A DNA stretch of 64,000 nucleotides from UBA7985 sp965661545 (lineage in GTDB: Bacteria > Pseudomonadota > Alphaproteobacteria > UBA7985). The notes beneath the pieces are model-generated. The model searched no databases, had not been told where the DNA came from, and was given only the letters and a program-made list of their open reading frames with translations. Location: contig CBFIEF010000002.1 of NCBI GenBank assembly GCA_965661545.1, forward strand, positions 62,001 through 126,000, given 5' to 3'. A program made the position numbers and the translations under genes. This document shows positions 42,181-51,387 of the stretch, piece after piece; within the stretch, counting starts at the first letter, position 1, and the number at the start of each line of letters is the position of its first letter.

Positions 42181-43542
42181 ATGAGTGAGACTTCAGAAAA
42201 ACGCGTTTTCATCCGCACTTATGGGTGCCAGATGAACGTCTATGATTCCGAGCGCATGGCGGAAAGCCTGAGCAAAGCCGGTTACACCACAGCTGACAGC
42301 GCTGATGACGCTGATCTGGTGGTGCTGAACACCTGCCACATTCGTGAAAAGGCCGCTGAGAAGGTCTATTCCGAAGTGGGCCGAATGCGGATGCTGCGTG
42401 AGCAATCGGGTCGTGAGCTAAAAATAGCCGTGACAGGCTGTGTCGCGCAGGCCGAAGGCGCAGAAATCCAGCGCCGCGCGCCAGCGGTCGATTTGGTTGT
42501 GGGCCCGCAGTCCTATCACCGCCTGCCCGAGCTGGTGGACCGCGTAGAGCGCGGGGAGCGGTCGATTGTTGAGACCGACTTTCCCACGGAATCCAAGTTT
42601 GATCATTTGCCCGAAGAGCGGTCTTCCGCCACGGGGGCGTCTGCGTTCCTGACCGTTCAGGAAGGCTGCGACAAGTTTTGCTCGTTCTGCGTGGTGCCTT
42701 ACACGCGCGGCGCCGAAGAATCCCGCCCTGTTGCTTCTGTGCTTGCCGAAGCTGAACGTTTAGCAGCACAGGGCGTGCGGGAAATCACCTTGCTGGGCCA
42801 GAACGTCAACGCCTACCACGGTGCTGCGCCCAATGGGGCCGAGAGTTCGTGGAACCTGGCGTCACTGCTTAAGGCTATGGGTGATATTGATGGGCTGGAC
42901 CGCCTGCGGTTCACCACGTCTCACCCCAAGGACATGGACGAAGACCTCTATCAAGCCTTCGCCGACAACCCAAAGTTAATGCCTTATTTGCACCTGCCTG
43001 TGCAATCCGGCTCCGATCCCATTCTCAGGGCCATGAACCGCTCCCACACCGCAGCGGAATACATCGAGATCATCAAGCGCTTGCGCACGATCCGGCCTGA
43101 CATGGCGATCAGCGGCGATTTTATCGTCGGTTTTCCGGGCGAGTCCGATCAGGACTTTGCCGACACACTGAAAATCATCACGGAAGTGAATTACGCTCAG
43201 GCCTATTCCTTCAAATACAGCCCGCGCCCCGGCACGCCTGCGGCGAACGTGGAGTTTCATGTCCCAGAAGACGTGAAGTCGAAGCGGCTGGCGGCGGTGC
43301 AGCAATTGCTCAACGAACAGCAATTGGCCTTCAACCTCAGCTGTGTTGGCAAGACCATGTCGATCCTGCTCGAACGTGAAGGCAAGGAAGACGGCCAGCT
43401 GATTGGCCGCAGTCCCTATATGCAATCGGTGCACGTCATAGCGCCGCAACATCGGTTAGGTCAGATGGTAGACGTTGAAATTGTCTCTGCGGGTGCCAAC
43501 TCTCTGAAGGGCCAGATCCTGATGGCGCAACAGGCCGCCTAA
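42181..43542 (+). CDS. miaB: tRNA-2-methylthio-N6-isopentenyladenosine synthase MiaB
   Basis: This 453-residue radical-SAM methylthiotransferase modifies i6A37 in tRNA. The N-terminal UPF0004 domain has the three auxiliary-cluster cysteines in TYGCQMN, LNTCHIREKA and VTGCVAQ. The radical SAM cluster is in GCDKFCSFCVVPYTRG (residues ~157-172). A TRAM domain ends the protein. It starts the miaB-phoH-ybeY-corC-lnt run after the mucR terminator. Confidence 0.96.
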   Translation: MSETSEKRVFIRTYGCQMNVYDSERMAESLSKAGYTTADSADDADLVVLNTCHIREKAAEKVYSEVGRMRMLREQSGRELKIAVTGCVAQAEGAEIQRRAPAVDLVVGPQSYHRLPELVDRVERGERSIVETDFPTESKFDHLPEERSSATGASAFLTVQEGCDKFCSFCVVPYTRGAEESRPVASVLAEAERLAAQGVREITLLGQNVNAYHGAAPNGAESSWNLASLLKAMGDIDGLDRLRFTTSHPKDMDEDLYQAFADNPKLMPYLHLPVQSGSDPILRAMNRSHTAAEYIEIIKRLRTIRPDMAISGDFIVGFPGESDQDFADTLKIITEVNYAQAYSFKYSPRPGTPAANVEFHVPEDVKSKRLAAVQQLLNEQQLAFNLSCVGKTMSILLEREGKEDGQLIGRSPYMQSVHVIAPQHRLGQMVDVEIVSAGANSLKGQILMAQQAA

Positions 43543-43560
43543 CTGAATGAAAGAGACACA

Positions 43561-44580
43561 ATGACCCAAGCAACTTCGCACGCGTTCCAATTTGCGAACG
43601 CGAGACTGGCCCTGGATGTCTGCGGAGTGGGAGACGCGAATCTTGCGCTAATCGAAAAACGGTTGAGTTTGGATATTGCCAATCGTTCGGACGAGATCGT
43701 GCTGCATGGTGAAGTTGAGTCGGTTGAGCTGGGGTTTGCGGTGCTGGAAAGCCTGTATGATCGCGCGCGGCGCGGCTTGGTGGTTGAGCCCGCCGATGTC
43801 GAAGCTGCCATTCGGATGGGCCGCCATCATGTGGAGCAAAACGGCGCTGACGAGGACAGCCCCAAGGGGCAAGCCAACACAGCCAATGTCGCCATCACGA
43901 CCCGCAAGAAGTCCATTTCCCCTCGCACGCCGGGTCAAGCCGAGTATCTGCTCGCCATGCGCGATCACGAGCTGACCTTTGGCGTGGGACCAGCAGGCAC
44001 GGGCAAGACCTATCTCGCCGCTGCCATGGCGATTTCGCACCTGCTCGAAGGCAAAGTTCGCCGTCTGATTCTCTCTCGCCCGGCTGTTGAGGCTGGAGAG
44101 CGGTTGGGATTCTTGCCCGGTGACATGAAAGAAAAAGTCGATCCCTACCTGCGCCCGCTTTACGACGCGCTCTATGACATGCTGCCCCGTGATCAGGTAG
44201 AGAAGCGCATCGAAGCTGGCTCCATTGAGATTGCACCATTGGCGTTCATGCGCGGACGGACGCTGTCTGAGGCCTTTGTTATCCTCGACGAAGCGCAGAA
44301 CACCACGCCGGCGCAAATGAAGATGTTCCTGACCCGCTTGGGCGAAGGGTCACGGATGGTGGTAAATGGTGATCTGAGCCAAGTTGACTTGCCGCGCGGG
44401 GTGAAAAGTGGTCTGCGGGATGCACTTGGAACGTTGGGCTCAGTCAAGGGCGTGGCGGTCAAACGCTTCAACGCCAGCGATGTTGTCCGACACCCACTGG
44501 TAGGCCGGATCATCCAAGCTTATGACGCTGCGCCAAAGCCAGAAGCCGATGCCTACAAGACCAAAGCCGACCAAGGATGA
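43561..44580 (+). CDS. PhoH family ATPase (YbeZ)
   Basis: This 339-residue P-loop ATPase has Walker A GVGPAGTGKTYLAA (residues ~142-155), RLILSRPAVEAGE and Walker B VILDEAQNTTPAQMK. The N-terminal part is a predicted nucleic-acid-binding domain. PhoH/YbeZ works with the RNase YbeY, which is encoded next and overlaps by 4 bases. A role in RNA quality control is known for the pair in other bacteria. Confidence 0.94.
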   Translation: MTQATSHAFQFANARLALDVCGVGDANLALIEKRLSLDIANRSDEIVLHGEVESVELGFAVLESLYDRARRGLVVEPADVEAAIRMGRHHVEQNGADEDSPKGQANTANVAITTRKKSISPRTPGQAEYLLAMRDHELTFGVGPAGTGKTYLAAAMAISHLLEGKVRRLILSRPAVEAGERLGFLPGDMKEKVDPYLRPLYDALYDMLPRDQVEKRIEAGSIEIAPLAFMRGRTLSEAFVILDEAQNTTPAQMKMFLTRLGEGSRMVVNGDLSQVDLPRGVKSGLRDALGTLGSVKGVAVKRFNASDVVRHPLVGRIIQAYDAAPKPEADAYKTKADQG

Positions 44581-45107
44581 GAGCTGAACTCATCCTCGAC
44601 GTGCCGGAGGCTTGGCCACAGTTCTCGGCAGACGATCTTACGACCCTCACCGACCGCGCCGTTGCCACGGCCTTTCATGTTGGCTTGGAAAGCGCAGGGT
44701 TTGACCACTGGGAAGCCGAATCCGCCGTATCGGTGGCCTTTCTCGACGACCGGCGTCTGGCGCGACTTAACGAAGATTTCCGTGACAAACCCCAGCCCAC
44801 CAATGTCCTGTCTTGGCCCAACTACGAGGGCGAAGACCCCGAAGAGATTATGGAACAAGGCCAAGACGACGGACCCTCGGTTTACTGGGGCGATTTGGCC
44901 TTAGCCGGTGAAACCCTCGCCCGCGAAGCCTTCGAGCAAGAAAAAACGCTCGATGCGCATCTTAGCCACTTGATAATTCACGGGGTTTTGCATTTGCTGG
45001 GTTTTGACCATATTGAAGACAAGCAAGCCGAGCTCATGGAAGGTCTGGAACGACTGGCCATGCGAGACCTCGGTTATCCTGACCCCTATGGAGAAAGCGC
45101 GGAGTAA
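44577..45107 (+). CDS. ybeY: Endoribonuclease YbeY (rRNA maturation)
   Basis: This 176-residue zinc-dependent RNase is needed for 16S rRNA 3' maturation and ribosome quality control. The metal site is HLIIHGVLHLLGFDH, the family H-x3-H-x5-H pattern. The substrate region RLNEDFRDKPQPTNVLSWP is also conserved. ATG 44577 overlaps the phoH stop. It is followed by corC after ~96 bases. Confidence 0.95.
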   Translation: MRAELILDVPEAWPQFSADDLTTLTDRAVATAFHVGLESAGFDHWEAESAVSVAFLDDRRLARLNEDFRDKPQPTNVLSWPNYEGEDPEEIMEQGQDDGPSVYWGDLALAGETLAREAFEQEKTLDAHLSHLIIHGVLHLLGFDHIEDKQAELMEGLERLAMRDLGYPDPYGESAE

Positions 45108-45203
45108 CCTGAGCACCACCAACCGCAAAGCAACCGAGGAGCAAACCGATCCCAAGATGCCTCCCGTAATTTTGCCGCAGTGTGCAGACACTCTGAAATC
45201 GCA

Positions 45204-46190
45204 ATGACAACGTCAGCCGACTCATCCAGTTCCGAACCTTCTCAACCTGCATCCGTCCGCGATCGTTTGAGCGAAGGATTGGCCACGCTTATCCGCTTGG
45301 TACGCCCCCAGCGCAGCGATCGTGACACCATTGAGACCATCCTCGAATCCCCCGACCACGATGAAACCAGCGGTTTCGGGGCGGACGAGCGCAAAATGCT
45401 GTCCAACATCCTGCAGCTCAAAGACCGCACGGTCGAAGATGTCCTGGTTCCGCGCGCGGAAATCATTGCGGTCGAGGTTGACGCCTCCATCGACGAAGTG
45501 ATCGAAGTCGCCGCCGCTGAGGGGCACTCGCGCTTGCCGGTTTACGGGGAAGACAAGGATGACATTCGCGGGCTTGTTCACATCAAGGACTTGCTGGCTT
45601 CTAAAGCACGCGGTTCGAATGAAGGCCTGCGCTCTATCTTGCGCCCCCCCATCTTTGTTGCGCCGTCTATGCCGGTGCTCGACATGCTGCTCGATATGCG
45701 CACCAAACGCCGTCACATGGCCTTTGTGGTCGATGAGCATGGCGGTATCGACGGCTTGCTGACCATTGAAGATCTGGTTGAAGAGATCGTCGGCGATATT
45801 CAGGACGAGCACGACGAAGACCAAGGCGGCATGATCACCGTTGGTGAAAATGAATTCGAGGCGCATGCGCGTCTGGAGCTGACCGAGCTGGAAAACCGCA
45901 TTGGCGCGTTCTTGACCGATGAAGACCGCGAAGAGGATTTCGACACCTTGGGCGGTTTGGTGTTCTCGCTGGCCGGACGCATTCCTATTCGGGGTGAGAT
46001 TCTGACCCATGCTTCGGGGTGGCGCTTTATGGTCATGGACGCCGATCCGCGCCGGATCCGCCGGGTCCATATCGAGCCATCGACCAACCCTTTGCGCCGT
46101 CGCCGCCGTTTGACAGCTGCGGCGGAAGCTGGGGAAGACCCGATGGCGGACAGTGAGCCTTTGAGTGCCCCGGACTCCGGGGACGGTTAA
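45204..46190 (+). CDS. CorC/HlyC family protein with CBS pair (no membrane domain)
   Basis: This 328-residue soluble protein has a CBS pair (residues ~75-195, with VLVPRAEIIAVEVDASIDE and FVVDEHGGIDGLLTIEDLVEEIVGDI) and a CorC/HlyC domain (~215-290; GGLVFSLAGRIPIRGEI). CorC-type proteins are linked to Mg2+/Co2+ efflux or metal tolerance. It lies between ybeY and lnt, the standard order. I chose ATG 45204 over an upstream start at 45180 because the sequence after it fits better; the ribosome site is weak. It is a paralogue of the 28617-29921 product, without that protein's membrane domain. Confidence 0.9.
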   Translation: MTTSADSSSSEPSQPASVRDRLSEGLATLIRLVRPQRSDRDTIETILESPDHDETSGFGADERKMLSNILQLKDRTVEDVLVPRAEIIAVEVDASIDEVIEVAAAEGHSRLPVYGEDKDDIRGLVHIKDLLASKARGSNEGLRSILRPPIFVAPSMPVLDMLLDMRTKRRHMAFVVDEHGGIDGLLTIEDLVEEIVGDIQDEHDEDQGGMITVGENEFEAHARLELTELENRIGAFLTDEDREEDFDTLGGLVFSLAGRIPIRGEILTHASGWRFMVMDADPRRIRRVHIEPSTNPLRRRRRLTAAAEAGEDPMADSEPLSAPDSGDG

Positions 46191-47739
46191 AGCTTTGGAC
46201 CGCTTTACCCGCGTGCGCAGCGGCATGGGATGCTTGCTGCTCTTTGTTCTCGGCCTGCTGACCGCCCTGGCGCAACCGCCTCTCTGGATTTTACCCGCTT
46301 TATGGATTGCCTACCCGCTGGCGCTGCTGCTGATTATCAGTCGGCGCAAATGGCAGGGGGCGTGGCTGTTTATCTTCGCCTTTTGGTGGGGACAGATTGT
46401 TGGGGGTATGTACTGGCTGGGCTGGGTCGTGGGTGTCGATCTGGCGACCTATTGGTGGGTGACTCCGTTTGCCATTCTGGGCCTGCCGGCCTTTCTCGCT
46501 CTGGTTCAAAGCCCATGGTGGCTGGCGGCGTGGCTGGTGGTACGGCGGTTCCGGTTGGGTCTGAGCGGGGCCGTGCTGATCTTCGCGGGCGCAGCGATGG
46601 GCGCAGAAGGCTTTCGAGGCTGGGTGATGACTGGCTTGCCTTGGGGGCCAATGGGAACTGTTTGGGGCTTTCACCCGCTGCCCATGCAGCTTTCTGCGTG
46701 GATCGGCGTTTTTGGTCTCAGCGCGCTGACGACGATGAGTGCGGCAGGGCCAGCGTTGTTCGCGATTCGGCGTCCGGCGCAGGCCGTCGGCGTCACGGTG
46801 TTGCCGTTGCTGCTGTTGCTCGGATTTGGCCTGTGGCGCTTACCCACGGTTAGCGACCAAGCTGGAACCCCAACAGAGACTGTCGTGCGATTGGTCCAGC
46901 CAGGAACAAACGCAATGGTGCGGTTGGACGATTTGGCCAAACAGCAGCGCGTACGCGACCTGCTGGCGCTCTCGTTCAGCGGTGACGGCAGCCACGATGT
47001 CGCCATTTGGTCCGAGACCTCCATCCAGTTCTTTATTGATTACTTCCCCGAAGACCTAGCGTGGGTCATCGAAGACTTCCCCCCGGACGCACGCATTATC
47101 ACCGGTGGTTTAGGCGCTTCACCGGGTAAAAACCCCACCCCGACGAATACAGCCTACGCCCTAACGGACGAAGGCATTCAAGCCCGTCACGACAAATCCC
47201 ACTTAGTACCCTTTGGCGAATACAAGCCATGGTTCGTCCGCTGGATTCCCATTGCTGCTTTTTCTGCCGGGTCGTTCTGGGAAGGGCCGGGGCTGAGCAC
47301 ATGGAACCTGCCGGGCTTGCCGCCGGTCTCCCCGCTGATTTGCTACGAGATGATCTTTCCCGGCTCGGTCATCGCCCAGGGAAGCCCGCGGCCAGAATGG
47401 ATGGTGAATATCTCCAACGACGGCTGGTATGGAAACACCTCCGGTCCCCGTCAGCATTTCATCTTTGCTCGCTTTCGAGCGGTTGAAGAAGGCTTGCCGA
47501 TGGTCCGCGTAGGCGGCACTGGCATCTCGGGTGTCATTGATGCCGCGGGGGCGGTTCATCATCGAATCCCGTATGGAGCGACTGAGGTCGTTAACCTTCC
47601 CCTGCCCCGCCCGCTGGCTATTACGCCGTTTGGGCAGAACTCGCGGCTCAGCTTCTGGCTGACTCTTCTGGGATTCGTGCTGGTTGGTATGGCTGTGGGA
47701 TTGGCGAAAAAGAATCGAAATCTCCCGCCTAAGATGTAA
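46165..47739 (+). CDS. lnt: Apolipoprotein N-acyltransferase
   Basis: This protein of about 524 residues performs the third step of lipoprotein maturation. Several hydrophobic helices fill the N-terminal ~200 residues, followed by a periplasmic nitrilase-like domain with the triad Glu in WSETSIQ, Lys in HDKSHLVPFGEYKPW and Cys in PLICYEMIFPG. A final helix ends the protein. The start is uncertain: GTG 46165 overlaps corC by 26 bases, and TTG 46195 directly after corC is also possible; both have weak sites. Its substrate lipoproteins would include the glucosaminidase-like lipoprotein at 39043. Confidence 0.93.
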   Translation: MPRTPGTVKALDRFTRVRSGMGCLLLFVLGLLTALAQPPLWILPALWIAYPLALLLIISRRKWQGAWLFIFAFWWGQIVGGMYWLGWVVGVDLATYWWVTPFAILGLPAFLALVQSPWWLAAWLVVRRFRLGLSGAVLIFAGAAMGAEGFRGWVMTGLPWGPMGTVWGFHPLPMQLSAWIGVFGLSALTTMSAAGPALFAIRRPAQAVGVTVLPLLLLLGFGLWRLPTVSDQAGTPTETVVRLVQPGTNAMVRLDDLAKQQRVRDLLALSFSGDGSHDVAIWSETSIQFFIDYFPEDLAWVIEDFPPDARIITGGLGASPGKNPTPTNTAYALTDEGIQARHDKSHLVPFGEYKPWFVRWIPIAAFSAGSFWEGPGLSTWNLPGLPPVSPLICYEMIFPGSVIAQGSPRPEWMVNISNDGWYGNTSGPRQHFIFARFRAVEEGLPMVRVGGTGISGVIDAAGAVHHRIPYGATEVVNLPLPRPLAITPFGQNSRLSFWLTLLGFVLVGMAVGLAKKNRNLPPKM

Positions 47740-47809
47740 AAAACCATTGTGTCGTTTTGATTAAAATTGTATTCAGAAGCGATCACATCGTGATGGCTTC
47801 AAGGATATA

Positions 47810-48292
47810 ATGACAATGGCAGACGCAGCTCCGCGAAAACGTGGACGTCCTTCGACCGCCGAAGGGTTGGGGAATCCAGTTGATGTCCATGTGGGTCGGC
47901 GCATCCGAACCCGCCGTTTGGTGCGGGGTTGGACACAGGACGAGCTGGCGAAGTCGGTCGATCTGTCCTTCCAACAAGTCCAAAAATACGAACGCGGCTC
48001 GAACCGAGTGTCGGCGGGTCGATTGTACGAACTCTCCAAAGCGCTTGATGTCCCCATTCAATACTTCTTTGACGACTATGAAACTGACCAGCAAAACGGG
48101 ACAGCGGACGGCGTCTTGCGGGAAGACCAAATCGACTTCGAGGGGGTGGACCGGATGGGAGACGCCGAGCTGAGTGAGTTGGTGCGCGGCTTCACCCGAA
48201 TAGAAGACAAAGCCCTGCGGCACGCATTCCTCCAGCTGGTTTTGTCGGTCTCTCAGAGCATTGACGACAAAACAGGCCTGCACGTCCTATAA
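47810..48292 (+). CDS. XRE (Cro/CI) family transcriptional regulator
   Basis: This 160-residue protein has a basic N-terminal tail (RKRGRPSTAEG) and a helix-turn-helix (residues ~25-85) with RGWTQDELAKSVDLSFQQVQKYERG, followed by a C-terminal acidic and helical part. It is the conserved XRE gene found after lnt in alphaproteobacteria. A small palindrome (ATCAC-ATC-GTGAT, 47782-47794) in its leader may be an autoregulatory site. The start ATG 47810 follows AAGGA at 47801-47805. In many relatives metK follows; here trmB follows instead. Confidence 0.9.
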   Translation: MTMADAAPRKRGRPSTAEGLGNPVDVHVGRRIRTRRLVRGWTQDELAKSVDLSFQQVQKYERGSNRVSAGRLYELSKALDVPIQYFFDDYETDQQNGTADGVLREDQIDFEGVDRMGDAELSELVRGFTRIEDKALRHAFLQLVLSVSQSIDDKTGLHVL

Positions 48293-48336
48293 AGCCAACT
48301 CTTGACCTACCCCGCGGCTTTAGGCAGATCGGGGCC

Positions 48337-49095
48337 ATGTCGAAAGTGCCCACCAAACCGCCCTCCGCCACTGAGTTTCAGCCCTACCGCGGCAAGGATA
48401 CCACCGCAAAGGATGGGATCCGCCACCTGTGGGGTCGGCTGTCTGGCCGTCCACTAAAGCCCAAAATGGCCCGGATGATGACGGAAGTGCTGCCGGAACT
48501 GGCGTGCGTGCCCGATGACGATGGCCAGGTGGATCTGCCTGCACTGTTTGGTCAGCAACCCGAGCGACTGTGGCTTGAAGTGGGTATTGGTGCTGGCGAG
48601 CATCTGGCCTGGCAGGCCGAGGCCAACCCGGATGTGCGGTTGATTGGCGCAGAGTTCTTCCTTAACGGCGTCGCCTCAGCGGTGCGGCATCTGCACGACG
48701 CGAACCTGAGTAACGTGCGCATCATGCACGGTGATGGTCGCGTGTTGGTCGAAGGCGTACCTCAAGGCAGTGTCGAGCGCGCCTTTGTTTTGCACCCCGA
48801 TCCATGGCCCAAGAAGCGGCATTGGGAGCGGCGGATCATTCAGCCCGCCATGATGGACGCCCTGGCACGGGCCATTCGCCCCGGCGGTGAGTTGCGCTTG
48901 GCAACCGACCACGCCGACTATCAGCCATGGATGACAAGGACTGCTTTGGCCCATCCTAAATTCCGCTGGACGGCCGAGCGTGCGGACGATTGGCGGCAGC
49001 GTGCTGAAGATTGGCCCCAAACCCGCTATGAGGCTAAAGCAGTGCGGGAAGACCGTAAGCCCCTGTATTTAAGCCTTGAGCGTTTGCCTGATTAA
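48337..49095 (+). CDS. trmB: tRNA (guanine-N7-)-methyltransferase
   Basis: This 252-residue Rossmann methyltransferase makes m7G46 in tRNA variable loops. The SAM site LWLEVGIGAGEHLAWQAE, the motif GAEFF, LHPDPWPKKRHWERR (the TrmB signature) and RLATDHADYQPWM are all present. The N-terminal ~60 residues include GKDTTAKDGIRHLWGR. It sits 44 bases after the XRE gene, ends before a terminator, and is upstream of rimP. Confidence 0.94.
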   Translation: MSKVPTKPPSATEFQPYRGKDTTAKDGIRHLWGRLSGRPLKPKMARMMTEVLPELACVPDDDGQVDLPALFGQQPERLWLEVGIGAGEHLAWQAEANPDVRLIGAEFFLNGVASAVRHLHDANLSNVRIMHGDGRVLVEGVPQGSVERAFVLHPDPWPKKRHWERRIIQPAMMDALARAIRPGGELRLATDHADYQPWMTRTALAHPKFRWTAERADDWRQRAEDWPQTRYEAKAVREDRKPLYLSLERLPD

Positions 49096-49162
49096 CTCTA
49101 TGTAAGCGGTGTTGGCCCGTGAGCTTCTGGAAAGAGAGCTTTATGCGATGCCCTTGGAAACA

Positions 49163-49187
49163 AGCGGGCCGCGGGCTCGCTTTTTTT
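49163..49187 (+). terminator. Intrinsic terminator between trmB and rimP
   Basis: AGCGGGCC (49163-49170) pairs with GGCTCGCT (49174-49181), with one G-U pair and a GCG loop, followed by a T run (49181-49187). It separates the trmB transcript from the rimP-nusA-infB operon. Because it lies only 36 bases before the rimP start, it could also be part of a leader if transcription begins upstream of it. Confidence 0.75.
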
Positions 49188-49222
49188 GTTTTCTACAACC
49201 CCATTTTGATTGCTGCTGCTGA

Positions 49223-49816
49223 ATGATGGAACGCCTCGAGCGCCCTGTTGGACCTTTGGCCCAGATCGAAGAAGACATTGTTTCCATGTTGGAAGCCATG
49301 GGCTTTGATCTCGTGCGACTGTTGCTGATTGGGTCACAAAACCCGCGTCTGCAACTGATGGCCGAACCGTCGAACGGCGACCTGATGACCGTCGAAGGCT
49401 GCGAGGAAATCTCCCGCGCCCTGTCTGCCTTGCTGGACGTTGAGGATCCGATTGCGGAATCCTTCACGCTGGAAGTCAGCTCAGCAGGCGTGGATCGTCC
49501 GTTGACACGTTTGGTGGATTTCCAGCGCTTCAAGGGCTTCAAGGCCAAAGTGGAAACCCGATTTCTCGTCGAGGGCCGTCGTCGGTTCTCCGGCACGTTG
49601 GGCGGTGTAGAAGGCGACAAAGTGCTGATTATCACCGAAGAGGGTGACGCGCTGCTGACCTTTAGCGACATGGCCAAGGCCAAGCTAATCGCCACGGACG
49701 AACTCTTTGAAGCCGCCAAGGCTGGCACCCTGCCCCGTCCCGTTACGCTGGCAGAGCCAAAGACTACTGATGAAACGACTTCTGATTCAATGGCCGGTTC
49801 AACACCGGAAAGCTGA
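49223..49816 (+). CDS. rimP: Ribosome maturation factor RimP
   Basis: This 197-residue protein has two small domains (RimP N-terminal, residues ~1-85, and SH3-like, ~90-165). It opens with LAQIEEDIVSMLEAMGFDLVRL and has SNGDLMTVEGCEEISRAL, AESFTLEVSSAGVDRPLTR and KVLIITEEGD. It binds the 30S subunit during assembly. The C-terminal ~30 residues are a low-complexity Thr/Glu tail. nusA follows 11 bases later. Confidence 0.94.
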   Translation: MMERLERPVGPLAQIEEDIVSMLEAMGFDLVRLLLIGSQNPRLQLMAEPSNGDLMTVEGCEEISRALSALLDVEDPIAESFTLEVSSAGVDRPLTRLVDFQRFKGFKAKVETRFLVEGRRRFSGTLGGVEGDKVLIITEEGDALLTFSDMAKAKLIATDELFEAAKAGTLPRPVTLAEPKTTDETTSDSMAGSTPES

Positions 49817-49827
49817 GGAAAAAATCC

Positions 49828-51351
49828 ATGGATAACGTGGTTCAAACAACTGCAACCCCACGACTGGAACTGATCCAGATGGCCGACATGGTCGCGCGCG
49901 AAAAAGGTATTGAGCGCGATGAAGTGTTGGAAGCGATGGAGAAGGCGATTCAGCGCGCCGGTCGTCAGAAGTACGGCGTAGACCACGATATTCGTGCTGC
50001 GATTGACCGCAAGAACGGCCAAATCACACTGCACCGCTATCGCGAAATTTTTGCGACCCGCGAAGAAGTCGAAGACGACATGACGCAGATTACGCTGCGT
50101 GATGCGCATCTGACCGACGATACGCTTGAGGTCGGTGACTTTCTGACCGAAGAACTGCCCCCGATTGATCTGGGTCGGATTGCTGCGCAGTCCGCCAAAC
50201 AGGTTATCGTGCAAGAAGTACGCTTTGCTGAGCGCAAGAAGCAGTACGACGAATTCAAAGACCGCAAAGGCGAGATTGTTACCGGTCTGGTTAAGCGGGT
50301 GGAATACGGCAACGTTTACGTTGACCTAGGCCGCTCTGAAGCGATCCTGCGCCGCGATGAGCTGATCCAGCGGGAAAAGCCAAAAGTCGGCGAGCGGGTT
50401 CGGGCTTACATCTATGACGTCCGCGAAGAAACACGCGGCCCGCAGATCTTCCTGTCCCGTACGCACCCGATTTTCATGGCGAAGCTGTTCTCCATGGAAG
50501 TCCCTGAGATCTACGACGGCTTGATCGAAATCAAGTCGGTCGCCCGTGATCCGGGTTCCCGCGCTAAAATTGCCGTGCTGAGCCACGAGGTGAACATCGA
50601 TCCGGTTGGTGCCTGTGTGGGTATGCGCGGTAGCCGTGTTCAAGCGGTTGTCGGTGAGCTGCAAGGCGAGAAAATTGATATTATTCCTTGGTCCGAAGAC
50701 ATCGCAACCTACGTGGTGAACGCACTGGCACCGGCAGAGGTGACCAAAGTGGTCTTGGACGAAGAAGCAGGCCGCATCGAGGTGGTTGTCCCAGATGACC
50801 AACTGTCGCTGGCCATTGGCCGTCGCGGTCAGAACGTCCGCCTTGCGTCCATGCTGACCGGTCTGGAAATTGACATTCTGACCGATGAAGAAGAATCAGG
50901 CCGTCGTCAGGAAGAGTTCAACCAACGCTCAGGCTTGTTCGTTCAGGCGCTGGACGTGGAAGACGTCATCGCTCACCTTTTGGTCGCTGAGGGCTTCACC
51001 GCCGTTGACGAAATTGCCTACGTGCCGGTCGAAGAATTGGCTGCCATCGAAGGCTTTGATGAGGAAATCGGCGAAGAGCTGCGCAACCGTGCGCGCGACT
51101 GGCTGTCGCAGGAAGAAGACCGCCGCGATGAAGAGCGCAAGCAGATCGGTGTGACCGACGAGGTTGCCGCGCTTGAGGGTCTGACCCCATCAATGATGGT
51201 CATTCTCGGCAACAACAACATCAAGACGCTGGATGACGTGGGCGATTTGGCCGGTGATGAGCTGTCCGAACTGCTTGCTGCACACGAGATGACCGAAGAG
51301 AAAGCAAACGAAATCGTCATGGCCGCACGCGCCCATTGGTTTGAAGAATAG
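49828..51351 (+). CDS. nusA: Transcription termination/antitermination factor NusA
   Basis: This 507-residue protein has the N-terminal RNA polymerase-binding domain (residues ~1-130), an S1 domain (~135-200; GEIVTGLVKRVEYGNVYVDLG), KH domains (~230-345, with AIGRRGQNVRLA) and C-terminal helix-hairpin-helix repeats (~365-505) like those that bind RNAP or protein partners in alphaproteobacterial NusA. It is the second gene of the rimP-nusA-ylxR-infB operon. Confidence 0.96.
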   Translation: MDNVVQTTATPRLELIQMADMVAREKGIERDEVLEAMEKAIQRAGRQKYGVDHDIRAAIDRKNGQITLHRYREIFATREEVEDDMTQITLRDAHLTDDTLEVGDFLTEELPPIDLGRIAAQSAKQVIVQEVRFAERKKQYDEFKDRKGEIVTGLVKRVEYGNVYVDLGRSEAILRRDELIQREKPKVGERVRAYIYDVREETRGPQIFLSRTHPIFMAKLFSMEVPEIYDGLIEIKSVARDPGSRAKIAVLSHEVNIDPVGACVGMRGSRVQAVVGELQGEKIDIIPWSEDIATYVVNALAPAEVTKVVLDEEAGRIEVVVPDDQLSLAIGRRGQNVRLASMLTGLEIDILTDEEESGRRQEEFNQRSGLFVQALDVEDVIAHLLVAEGFTAVDEIAYVPVEELAAIEGFDEEIGEELRNRARDWLSQEEDRRDEERKQIGVTDEVAALEGLTPSMMVILGNNNIKTLDDVGDLAGDELSELLAAHEMTEEKANEIVMAARAHWFEE

Positions 51352-51387
51352 AACACGCAGGAGCAGCGGAAAATTCCGGAAAACCCC

